DNA from: Candidatus Acidiferrales bacterium
GTDB taxonomy: Bacteria; Bacteroidota; Ignavibacteria; Kryptoniales; JAKASW01
Assembly: GCA_035515795.1 (NCBI GenBank)
Contig: DATJAY010000011.1
Location: forward strand, 1 to 64,000
Reading direction: 5' to 3'
Length of the DNA stretch: 64,000 bases
This document shows positions 53,509 to 61,420 of the stretch, in pieces. The translations under genes were made by a program, and so were the position numbers. Each line of letters begins with the position of its first letter. Position 1 is the first letter of the stretch. The notes beneath the pieces are model-generated. The model saw only the letters and a list, made by a program, of their open reading frames with translations, searched no databases and was not told the origin of the DNA.

Positions 53509-55146
53509 CTAGTCTTTTTTAATGTTCGACTTCATCTTGACACGCGCGTATATAAACGAAACGACGAGCAAGACAATGCCGAGTACCATGAAAGATACAA
53601 TACGAAAGACGGGTTCGAGTTTCGTCGTTCCTATCACAAGCAGATAGAGCGCCGTTCCGAGAAAAGTCAACAGCGCCATCCATCTATATTTTATGTTCTT
53701 CAATATCAGGCTGATAATGTAATAGATTATCGCCACACCGAGCCATGATAGACTCACAAATTCTGTCGGGACAGTGTGGTATAAAGCGTAAGGGATGATC
53801 AAGAAGGCAGATACAAGATAAGCATTCCGCATCAGATCCGTCTTGAGCTCTAATCTGTGCCTTTGCCAGTTAAGGACGCGTGCGCTGAGGAGCGCCACGA
53901 CACCGAAGCTGATACCCGTGATGCTGACGGTGCCCGCCAGGGTTAGGTAGGCAAGAAAGATCAACACGTATATGATGAAATTGGTTACCACTATGAATTT
54001 GGATCTAAACCAAACTGCCGTGGATACGACGAGAAGACTTTGCCAGCAAAGCCAGATGAAGAAATCGGGAGTTTTGAAGCCTGCCACTATTGCTACGCTA
54101 AGCGCGGCATAACCCGTCATCGCGTAGAAGAAAGTCCGGAACCTGCTGTTCAGCTGTGTCCAATATGTCGCGGCAAGAATGATAAACAAGGTAGAGGCGA
54201 TCAAGTTAGAGGAGGGAAGTCGATCTTGGAATTTTGTTACCGTGATGATGAAATAAAGACCATATCCTCCGAGGCAATTGAGAATCGAACTCAGGAGTAT
54301 TACGCTGTCCTCTTTGATGTTTTTCCCGCGCAGGTAACTCGCAGTTGCGAAGATCAGTATCCAGAGAAGAACAAGGAGAGCTGCGACGAAAGATGATCCG
54401 CGAAGCTCAACTCGATTGCCAATCAGCGGATTGTTGATGAACCAGATGAAATGAGCCAGGTATGTCGATACAATTCCATAGACGACAAGACTGTGCCATC
54501 CATTTTTGACCGCTAGGTAAACCGTCACCGCAGCCACAACAGCTGTAATCATGAAAAAAGGAAGATCCATGTTTGCCAATAGCGCGGTTACATATCCCAT
54601 AGTTAGACTGACGGCGGCGAGATAGATAGACTTTCTGGAAAGTGAAATGGTCAGGCTAACCGCACAGACGAAAAGGAGCAGAGCGATCTCGACAATCAGG
54701 GCCTTTAGTGCGGGGTCGTTCGTCAGAAAATGAAGCCGTAGTGTCGCGAAGAACAAGAGAACGAGTCCGCTTCCGAGGAGGTAGCCCGCAATGAATGGAG
54801 ATGACCTGCTAAGATATCGGCACAGAAGAAGCACAGCCATGGCGAGGGCACACCCTAGTGCCGGGGCAAACAGCGGACTAATGCTTCGATACGGTTGAAG
54901 GAGGAGAAAGACCGCGCCCGTTATTAAAGCAACAATCCCAACCTTCGCGAACCAATAGAGACCGATCTGCAGCTCAAGTGTTTCTTTCAATGGCGTGTTG
55001 TCGGCAGTCGGTGCGTCGAGTTTCTGCTCGAGTCCGATGGGCTGCAGGTTGAGGCGCTGCTCGATGCGGGAGATTCTCTCCTCAAGATTTGCGAGAATCT
55101 GGCTCAACAACTCAAAGCTTTCCGGTTTTGTTTCTTGATCGCTCAT
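53509..55146 (-). CDS. DUF2339 multi-spanning membrane protein
   Basis: About 545 residues. The N-terminus is soluble with a short coiled coil (ILANLEERISRIEQRLNLQP), then an unbroken series of about fifteen hydrophobic helices runs to a basic C-terminus. The pattern, including YWFAKVGIVALITGAVFLLL followed by SISPLFAPALGCALA, matches the DUF2339 family of large polytopic proteins of unknown function. The ATG at 55146 with TTGGAG at 8 nt is preferred to the upstream start at 55164. No functional link to the neighbouring bc operon is shown, although both lie on the same strand. Confidence 0.8.
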   Translation of the reverse strand: MSDQETKPESFELLSQILANLEERISRIEQRLNLQPIGLEQKLDAPTADNTPLKETLELQIGLYWFAKVGIVALITGAVFLLLQPYRSISPLFAPALGCALAMAVLLLCRYLSRSSPFIAGYLLGSGLVLLFFATLRLHFLTNDPALKALIVEIALLLFVCAVSLTISLSRKSIYLAAVSLTMGYVTALLANMDLPFFMITAVVAAVTVYLAVKNGWHSLVVYGIVSTYLAHFIWFINNPLIGNRVELRGSSFVAALLVLLWILIFATASYLRGKNIKEDSVILLSSILNCLGGYGLYFIITVTKFQDRLPSSNLIASTLFIILAATYWTQLNSRFRTFFYAMTGYAALSVAIVAGFKTPDFFIWLCWQSLLVVSTAVWFRSKFIVVTNFIIYVLIFLAYLTLAGTVSITGISFGVVALLSARVLNWQRHRLELKTDLMRNAYLVSAFLIIPYALYHTVPTEFVSLSWLGVAIIYYIISLILKNIKYRWMALLTFLGTALYLLVIGTTKLEPVFRIVSFMVLGIVLLVVSFIYARVKMKSNIKKD

Positions 55147-55662
55147 TTGTGCTTCTCCAATCATTCTGCCCCGTCTTTAATATGCCCGAACTTTCACCGT
55201 CGGGATGTCAGGATTCACGAGTGAGGAACTTTGCCAGTCAAACAGGCATAAGAACCGGCGAGTTTAGTTTAGATGATAATAGAAGTGACGCATCGGATTT
55301 TTGCGTTAGCAAAGGCCGGTATCCTCCAATCTTGATGGTTCGCTGCAAATCGGACTGACGTTGAAAATATTAGTGAACGATTGAGCAATTGTCAAGGTTT
55401 CCATGGTGGTTAGACTTCGACTAAATCTGTGGTACTAATGACCGACCGCATATTGATTGGCGAGGTCATTCCGATTAAATTTCATCTGGATTTGATTGAC
55501 CCCTGCTTGCGGGATATTTGAGAGAAGAATATTTTTTGGCGTAAGAATTTTCTCATGATCAATTATGCGGGCTGTAACTTTGATCCTTTTTCCACGTTCA
55601 ATATAAATGAAACTTTGGGCTGCTAAAACTAATGTGTGACTTTCCGAAATCCAGATGAATTC
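55147..55662 (+). other. Intergenic stretch upstream of the radical SAM operon
   Basis: About 515 bases between divergent genes; it should contain both promoters. T/A-rich segments occur near 55500-55630, but I see no box pair that I would defend, no RNA gene and no short peptide gene with a good start that could be a RiPP precursor. Confidence 0.4.
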
Positions 55663-56856
55663 ATGATTAAAAGGGCCAGCACTTTTTCCGTCATCCGTGC
55701 GCTTGCTTCAAATGTAAACCAGATACGTGTGAAGCCATCCATCAATTGGTTTTTCATTAAGTATCTCCGCAAGTTCAATATCATCAACGTAGGCGGGAAA
55801 CTCATCATTCATTCGCATCTACCGCCGATCAATAGTAGAGCCTACAAACGGTTCATCGCCGAACATCTGCTCAACAAAAATGCCGGCCCATCGCACGCGC
55901 AAATCGGAGTGACCAACGCGTGTCCGCAGGATTGCGAATACTGTTACAGCAAAAACAAAAAAGGGAAGGTGATGGAAACCGGGACGATCATCCGGCTGAT
56001 AAACGATCTGAAGGAGATGGGCGTCTTCTGGATCGGATTCACCGGCGGCGAGCCGCTTCTCAACAAGGACATCGTGCGAATTGTGGAAAGCGCAAGCGAT
56101 CGGTGCGCCGTGAAACTTTTCACAACCGGAAGCACGCTGACGGAACGACTCGCTCGCGATCTGAAGAACGCAGGTCTCTCTTCGGTTTCCGTCAGCTTAG
56201 ATCATTGGAAAGAATCGGAGCACGATAAGGTGAGACGATATCCGGGTGCATTCAAGATTGCGTTGAATGCATTGGAGGTGTTCAAGAGCATCGGAGATAT
56301 CCATGTCGGTATTTCGGCGGTACTTTCAAAAGAAATGGTACGACGGCGGCAGGTCGAGGAATTTCTGGGATTTCTTGAGAAACTCGAAATCCACGAAGCA
56401 TGGCTGAGCGAATCCAAGCCTGCAATCCCACAGATGTGGAATGACAATTTTGTAATAAATGAAGAAGAACGCCTCGAGCTCTGCAAGTTGCAAAATGAGT
56501 ATAACAAAAGAGGACGGATGACTGTCAATTATCTCGGCCACTTTGAATGCAAGGAACATTTCGGCTGCGCGGCAGCAAACAAGATGATCTATATAGATGC
56601 GTGCGGCAATGTGAGTCCATGCGTGTTCATGCCGGTCTCCTTCGGGAATGTGAACCAAGAATCAGTTCGGGACATCTATAGTGATATGAAGCGTCGATTC
56701 CCCACAGAGAATCGGTGTTTTGTCAATGCTAATTATCCTCTCCTCCGGAAAAATTATCATGACCGGCTGCCGTTGAGCGAAGAGGAGACGCTGGCCATGA
56801 TGGAAGAAGCCAGGTTCGCTCCCATGGCGAAGTTTTTTCAACTTCATTACACGTGA
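55663..56856 (+). CDS. Radical SAM/SPASM-like protein
   Basis: About 397 residues. The radical SAM cluster motif is ACPQDCEYCYSKNKKGK (CxxxCxxC); the GGEP motif that contacts SAM appears as IGFTGGEPLLNKDI; VSVSLDHWKESEHDKVR follows. The C-terminal part has a SPASM-like Cys set (HFECKEHFGCAAANKM, IDACGNVSPCVFMP and ENRCF) that should bind one or two additional [4Fe-4S] clusters, as in peptide- or cofactor-modifying enzymes. The ATG at 55663 is chosen; a GTG at 55636 is possible. It begins a tight operon with a membrane protein, an uncharacterised protein and a flavoprotein. Substrate unknown. Confidence 0.88.
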   Translation: MIKRASTFSVIRALASNVNQIRVKPSINWFFIKYLRKFNIINVGGKLIIHSHLPPINSRAYKRFIAEHLLNKNAGPSHAQIGVTNACPQDCEYCYSKNKKGKVMETGTIIRLINDLKEMGVFWIGFTGGEPLLNKDIVRIVESASDRCAVKLFTTGSTLTERLARDLKNAGLSSVSVSLDHWKESEHDKVRRYPGAFKIALNALEVFKSIGDIHVGISAVLSKEMVRRRQVEEFLGFLEKLEIHEAWLSESKPAIPQMWNDNFVINEEERLELCKLQNEYNKRGRMTVNYLGHFECKEHFGCAAANKMIYIDACGNVSPCVFMPVSFGNVNQESVRDIYSDMKRRFPTENRCFVNANYPLLRKNYHDRLPLSEEETLAMMEEARFAPMAKFFQLHYT

Positions 56857-56863
56857 GGGAGAC

Positions 56864-57274
56864 ATGACACTGGCAATCTATAGGTACGTCAGCATCATCA
56901 TGGCGATAATCTTTGGCGTCGTAGGAATTCTTTTCTTGTTCATGAGCAGCGACGTTCTCGTCTTTTTTAATCGGATGTCGGGTTTGCTCGGCATGGAGCA
57001 GGGCGAATCCGCCGGAGAACACTTCTATGTCATCCTCGCGGTTGCATACATGTATGTCGTGGCGCTCCTTGCATTTCTGATGTACCACGACCCGAGAAAT
57101 GCCTCGTTTCCTTTTATTCTTTTCAACGCGAAGGTTGCGAGTTCGATCGTGTCGGCAGCTACTTTTCTGTTCGGCAGGCATTTGCTCATATATATTACAA
57201 ATTGCATCGTCGATGGATTAATCGGTCTAATGGTATTTGCGATGTACCGATGCGTAAGGAGAGTTTGTCAATGA
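56864..57274 (+). CDS. Four-helix membrane protein of unknown function
   Basis: A 136-residue inner-membrane protein with four helices (IIMAIIFGVVGILFLFM; FYVILAVAYMYVVALLAFLM; ILFNAKVASSIVSAATFLF; LIYITNCIVDGLIGLMVFAM). It has no Cys or His pattern that suggests cofactors. It starts 7 nt after the radical SAM stop and overlaps the next gene by 4 nt (ATGA), so it belongs to the operon and may hold the pathway at the membrane. I do not recognise a family. Confidence 0.65.
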   Translation: MTLAIYRYVSIIMAIIFGVVGILFLFMSSDVLVFFNRMSGLLGMEQGESAGEHFYVILAVAYMYVVALLAFLMYHDPRNASFPFILFNAKVASSIVSAATFLFGRHLLIYITNCIVDGLIGLMVFAMYRCVRRVCQ

Positions 57275-57816
57275 ACTTTCGACTTTATTTGATGAAACTT
57301 TTTCTGCCGGTAAATTTGAAGAAAGAAAAACTGCATGAATTGTTTGGAGTGACCGCCGCGGCATTTCAGACGACTCCTCCTGTCGTAGAAGGGCTGCGTT
57401 TCAATGATCTTCTTCAAGAGTACGCTACATTTACGCGCGCAGCCGCAATGCAACAAATCATCAAGGGGGAAGATGTGAGTCTGGTGATGCAGCGATTATA
57501 TGATGGAGCGTACCGCATCGGCGAGGAACTGCGCGAGGAGATGAGAATTCGTTCGAGGAAGGACGCGATGAAGGCAGCAAGACTGCTGTATCGCGCCATG
57601 GGAATAGATTTTCACTGCAGCGGCTCGGGTGAAGTGGGAATCGCGCGTTGCTATTTTAGCACCTTCTACCCGCCCGAGGTATGCTGGATAATTTCATCTC
57701 TGGATGAAGGGATTATTGCCGGTCTGACAGATGGCGGAAGGCTATGGTTTGTCTCGCGAATCACGGAGGGAAATAACTCGTGCGTTGGACAAATTGAGTT
57801 TTTAAAGAACCCATAG
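57271..57816 (+). CDS. Uncharacterised protein, weakly like ATC-hydrolase/V4R-type domains
   Basis: A 181-residue soluble protein. The N-terminal half is helical (LLQEYATFTRAAAMQQIIKG, VMQRLYDGAYRIGEELREEM); the C-terminal half is mixed alpha/beta with conserved-looking Cys residues (FHCSGSGEVGIARCYFS, PPEVCWIISSLDEGIIAGL, and a closing GNNSCVGQIEF). The closing Gly-Asn-x-x-Cys-x-x-x-Phe strand and overall plan recall L-2-amino-thiazoline-4-carboxylate hydrolase-like and 4-vinyl-reductase-like ligand-binding domains; this is a weak visual resemblance only. The ATG at 57271 overlaps the membrane protein stop; the flavoprotein gene starts 2 nt downstream. Confidence 0.5.
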   Translation: MNFRLYLMKLFLPVNLKKEKLHELFGVTAAAFQTTPPVVEGLRFNDLLQEYATFTRAAAMQQIIKGEDVSLVMQRLYDGAYRIGEELREEMRIRSRKDAMKAARLLYRAMGIDFHCSGSGEVGIARCYFSTFYPPEVCWIISSLDEGIIAGLTDGGRLWFVSRITEGNNSCVGQIEFLKNP

Positions 57817-57818
57817 GC

Positions 57819-59111
57819 ATGAAGAAGGCAATAGTCGTCGGTACCGGTGCAGGGGGTGCCACGGCGGCAAAAGAGCTATGCGGCAAATTCGATGTGACGA
57901 TCATAGAGGCTGGAGGAAAATTTCATCCCTTCGGAGTTAGCCTGGAGTTTCTCGGAAAAGCGAGACATACGGGACTCTTCTTCGATGAACGGGAAATCCA
58001 GTTCATGTTTCCGGCGATGAGGATTCAAAAGACCGCGGATCGGATGTCTCTCGTGAAAGGAATCGGGTTAGGAGGAACAACGACACTTGCTACGGCAAAT
58101 GCTGTAAGATGCGACGGCGAACTTAAAGCGATAGGCATTTGCCTTGATGAAGAATTTGAGGAGCTCAAGAATGAAATCCCGATAACTACGGAGCACAGTG
58201 AAATCTGGAGAAGGTCGACCCGCCGGCTCTTTGAAATCTGCGAGGAGATGAACCTTGATCCGCAGGTGATGCCGAAAATGATCGACTATAAAAAATGCAA
58301 ACGGTGCGGCCATTGCGTCCTCGGTTGCCCGGAGGGCGCGAAGTGGGACACACGACAGTTCATCGATGAAGTCGTCTCACGCGGCGCGCTTCTTGAGACG
58401 AACTGCAGAGTTAAACAGGTGGTGATTTCACACGGCAAAGCGACCGGCGTCATGGTACAGCAGGGATGGCTCAAGAAATTCCTGCCTGCGGATCTGGTCG
58501 TACTTGCTGCCGGAGGATTCGGCACTCCGATTATCCTTTCAAACTCCGGAATCGAGATCGAACCGAGACTTTTCGTTGATCCTGTTTTATGCGTGGCCGC
58601 GGAAAGCAAGGGAGTATTCCAAAACAAAGAAGTCCTTATGCCGTTTGTAGTTCAACGGGAGCATTTTATCATTTCTCCGTATTTCGATCAGCTGAGTTTC
58701 TTCTTTAACCGTGATTGGAGAATCCCCGCTGAAAATATCGCCTCGTTGATGGTAAAACTCGCAGATGAGAATGTCGGACGCTTAAATGATGGAGCCTTCG
58801 AAAAGAATCTGACCTCTCTTGATAAGGAGAGGCTCCGCGGGGGAGTCGAGATTTGTGCGGAGATACTCTCGAGATTTGGAGTCTCGAAAGAAAATATATT
58901 TTTAGGAACCTTGAACGCCGGTCATCCCGGTGGCATGCTGCCGTTGACGTCACTTGAAGCGGAAACATTTCATCATGGTCGTCTGCCGGAAAACCTGTAC
59001 ATTGCCGATGCGACTCTCTTCCCGCGCTCGCTCGGCAATCCGCCGATCCTTACGATCATGGCCATGGCAAAGCGTGTCAGCAGGCTCTGCGTCGAAAAAT
59101 TCGCGGCATAA
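57819..59111 (+). CDS. GMC-type FAD oxidoreductase with ferredoxin-like cysteine cluster
   Basis: A 430-residue flavoprotein. The N-terminal FAD-binding motif is AIVVGTGAGGATAAKEL (GxGxxG) with the ribose-binding Glu in VTIIEAGG; GIGLGGTTTLATANAV is the second GMC signature. A segment at about 158-175 has four Cys (CKRCGHCVLGCPEGAKWDT), as in ferredoxins and some alcohol-oxidase-type GMC proteins. The C-terminal region TLNAGHPGGMLPL and ADATLFPRSLGNPP matches the GMC C-terminal domain, whose catalytic His is plausibly that of AGHPGG. It should oxidise an alcohol or similar group. It is the last gene of the radical SAM operon. Confidence 0.85.
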   Translation: MKKAIVVGTGAGGATAAKELCGKFDVTIIEAGGKFHPFGVSLEFLGKARHTGLFFDEREIQFMFPAMRIQKTADRMSLVKGIGLGGTTTLATANAVRCDGELKAIGICLDEEFEELKNEIPITTEHSEIWRRSTRRLFEICEEMNLDPQVMPKMIDYKKCKRCGHCVLGCPEGAKWDTRQFIDEVVSRGALLETNCRVKQVVISHGKATGVMVQQGWLKKFLPADLVVLAAGGFGTPIILSNSGIEIEPRLFVDPVLCVAAESKGVFQNKEVLMPFVVQREHFIISPYFDQLSFFFNRDWRIPAENIASLMVKLADENVGRLNDGAFEKNLTSLDKERLRGGVEICAEILSRFGVSKENIFLGTLNAGHPGGMLPLTSLEAETFHHGRLPENLYIADATLFPRSLGNPPILTIMAMAKRVSRLCVEKFAA

Positions 59112-59122
59112 ATTCCCTCTTC

Positions 59123-59153
59123 TTGGAATTACAACATGGAACATCTATATTTG
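59123..59153 (+). promoter_or_regulatory. Bacteroidota-type promoter
   Basis: TTG at 59123-59125 and TATATTTG at 59146-59153 match the Bacteroidota -33/-7 consensus TTG-(19-21)-TAnnTTTG with a 20-nt spacer. The predicted transcript would have a leader of about 130 nt before the ATG at 59290. The spacer contains CATGGAACATC, also found in the promoter region near 63714. Confidence 0.65.
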
Positions 59154-59289
59154 TGGAGTGAGATAATTCCCAAACGAATTGTTTGTAAGCCCCAATTCAT
59201 CTCACTGGGTAAAGAAAGTTGGCTGCTCACGGGTCAGGTGCGAATGCGGGATCCTCCGGAAGGGCGAGAATCATTGAAAGGAAATTATC

Positions 59290-61365
59290 ATGGCATCACT
59301 TCGTTCGTTTCTTATTATTGCTTCGCTGTCTCTCGTGTTTACAAGTTCTTTGTTCGCGCAATGGGTTCAGACTAATGGACCTTACGGCGGCGAAATCAAA
59401 TGTTACGCTTTAAGCGGGACGAATATCTTTGCCGGGTCCTGGGGCGGCGGCGTTTTTTTGTCAACCAACAGCGGCACAAGCTGGACCGCTGTCAGCTCCG
59501 GGTTGACGAGCCGTGATATCTGCGCGCTTGCCATCTCGGGAACAAACCTGTTCGCAGGAACCTCGGATGGCGGCGTCTTCTTGTCGACAAACAACGGTGC
59601 GAGCTGGAGCGCTGTGAATTCGGGATTGACGAACCTTAATGTTCGCACACTTGCCGTCTCAGGCACGGATCTCTTTGCGGGGACTGCCGACGGCGTCTTT
59701 CTCTCTACCGATGGCGGCACAAGCTGGACGTCAGCTGGGCTGACGAGTCGCAGCGTTACCGGTCTTGTCGTCAGCGGTTCGTATTTAATTGCGGGAACCG
59801 ATGGAGGCATTTTCAGATCAACCGATGGTGGAACAAGCTGGACCCTTCAGACCTCAGCTACATATTCTTATGTCTCCGCATTCGCGGTTTCCGGCGCGAA
59901 AATTTTCGCAGGGTACCAGAGCGGTACGGTTCTTCTCTCTACAGATAATGGATTAAGCTGGACTCAATTAGATACGGGCTTCACATGGAATCCCTATTTT
60001 CCGCCGCAAGTCTCCGCGCTTGCAGTGAGCGGAGCCAATATTTTTGCCGGACTTTCGACGGGCGGACTTATCTCATCCACCGACAACGGGACAACATGGG
60101 CCCTTACCGGCGCAGGTCTGCCGGACGCCGGTATCAATGCTATCACCATATCAGGACCAAATATTTTTGCAGGAACAGACGACGGTGCCTTCCTTTCCAC
60201 CGATAGCGGGGCAAACTGGATCCGAATCGACAGAGGCTTGATGAACGCTACCGTGAGTGCGCTGGCCGCCGCAGGGGATTATCTTTTCGCCGGAACTTAT
60301 CCCGAGGAAACAGGCGTTTTTTGCACATCGGATGGCGGCACAACATGGACTTCAACCTGCACAACTTCTTCACATGTGAATGCTCTTGCTGTTTCGGGGA
60401 AGAATCTATTTGTCGGCACCGATGGAGGCATGCTGAGTTCCACCGACAACGGGACGAGTTGGACTGACATAACCGCGGGATTAACCAGCAGTGCTATCTT
60501 CAGTCTCGCCGTCGAGGGCACGAATCTATTCGTCGGAACCGACGGCGGAGTCTTTCTTTCCACCGACAATGGCACAAGCTGGACTGCAGTTAATTCAGGC
60601 TTGTCGAACGTTTCTGTCAACGCTTTTGCTGTACGCGACTTGACTCTCTTTGCGGGATCTTCAAGCGGAGGCGTTTTCCGGTTGACCAACGGCAGCGCAG
60701 GCTGGGTTGCCGTCGATTCAGGCCTTACGAATCAGTATGTTTATGCGCTTGCAGTTTTAGGTTCAAATGTTTTTGCGGGGACTTGTGGCGGTGGTGTTTA
60801 TCTCACGGCTAACGGCGGCAAGAGCTGGACGCCAGTTCGTTCAGGCTTGACTAACGGTGTCGTGTTGTGCTTTGCCGTCTCAGGCACGAATCTCTTCGCG
60901 GGAACCTGCGGAAGCGGAGTGTTCCTCACGACGAACGGAGGCGCTAGCTGGTCCGCAGTCGATTCAGGATTGACTAGCAGTTTCGTCTATTCGCTTGCAG
61001 TCTCCGGTTCGAATCTCTTCGCAGGGACTGAAGGTGGAGTCTGGAGGAGGCCGCTGTCTGAGATGATTACCGATGTCAAGGTCAATGGAGACAATGTTCC
61101 GCTGCAATTCTCACTCCGCCAGAATTATCCTAACCCGTTCAATCCTTCAACCACCATCGGCTATGACCTGCCTTCCAACAGCTTCGTCTCATTGAAAGTT
61201 TACGATGTGCTCGGAAGGGAAATCGAGACATTGGTGAATGAGCACCAGGTTGCAGGAACTCATTCGGTGACGTTCAACGCAAGCAGCTTGCCTAGCGGAG
61301 TGTACTTCTATAGACTGCGAGCGGGGAACGAAATTGAAAGCAAGAAATTAGTCCTGATCAAGTGA
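59290..61365 (+). CDS. Secreted Asp-box beta-propeller protein with type IX sorting domain (copy 1)
   Basis: A 691-residue exported protein. Signal peptide MASLRSFLIIASLSLVFTSS, ending near LFAQ; then 13 repeats of about 42-46 residues, each with an Asp-box (STDNGTSWT and variants) followed by a SGLT-V-ALAVSGTNLFAGT-like strand pair. One repeat (LTNGSAGWV) is degenerate. Thirteen units fit two beta-propellers of six or seven blades. The C-terminal ~85 residues are a type A T9SS sorting domain (QNYPNPFNPSTTIGYDLP, LKVYDVLGREIETLVN, GVYFYRL, ending KKLVLIK). The start follows GAAAGGAAATTATC. The protein is probably secreted to the cell surface; its ligand is unknown. Asp-boxes stabilise blade turns and do not imply sialidase activity; no catalytic Arg triad is visible. 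Confidence 0.88.
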   Translation: MASLRSFLIIASLSLVFTSSLFAQWVQTNGPYGGEIKCYALSGTNIFAGSWGGGVFLSTNSGTSWTAVSSGLTSRDICALAISGTNLFAGTSDGGVFLSTNNGASWSAVNSGLTNLNVRTLAVSGTDLFAGTADGVFLSTDGGTSWTSAGLTSRSVTGLVVSGSYLIAGTDGGIFRSTDGGTSWTLQTSATYSYVSAFAVSGAKIFAGYQSGTVLLSTDNGLSWTQLDTGFTWNPYFPPQVSALAVSGANIFAGLSTGGLISSTDNGTTWALTGAGLPDAGINAITISGPNIFAGTDDGAFLSTDSGANWIRIDRGLMNATVSALAAAGDYLFAGTYPEETGVFCTSDGGTTWTSTCTTSSHVNALAVSGKNLFVGTDGGMLSSTDNGTSWTDITAGLTSSAIFSLAVEGTNLFVGTDGGVFLSTDNGTSWTAVNSGLSNVSVNAFAVRDLTLFAGSSSGGVFRLTNGSAGWVAVDSGLTNQYVYALAVLGSNVFAGTCGGGVYLTANGGKSWTPVRSGLTNGVVLCFAVSGTNLFAGTCGSGVFLTTNGGASWSAVDSGLTSSFVYSLAVSGSNLFAGTEGGVWRRPLSEMITDVKVNGDNVPLQFSLRQNYPNPFNPSTTIGYDLPSNSFVSLKVYDVLGREIETLVNEHQVAGTHSVTFNASSLPSGVYFYRLRAGNEIESKKLVLIK
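61138..61196 (+). repeat. 59-bp block identical to 63374-63432
   Basis: Within the sorting-domain coding region of copy 1, 59 consecutive bases are identical to those at 63374-63432 in copy 2, while flanking bases differ at silent and replacement sites. This points to recent recombination or gene conversion between sorting-domain segments. Confidence 0.8.
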
Positions 61366-61420
61366 GACGGTGGGTTTGAACTTCTATTTCAATTAAATTC
61401 TTAAGAAAGGAGAAGAGGGT

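Noticed and set aside
53425-53748. 107-residue plus-strand open frame at the end of the DUF2339 gene
   Set aside because: It overlaps the well-supported DUF2339 coding region antisense and has a charged, low-quality composition.
55147-55662. Possible RiPP precursor peptide upstream of the radical SAM gene
   Set aside because: I looked for a short frame with a ribosome binding site and a Gly/Cys-rich core but found none that I could support.
57202-57270. Upstream extension of the 181-residue operon protein
   Set aside because: The extension overlaps the membrane protein coding region; the ATG at 57271 forms the usual ATGA overlap and has GGAGAG upstream.
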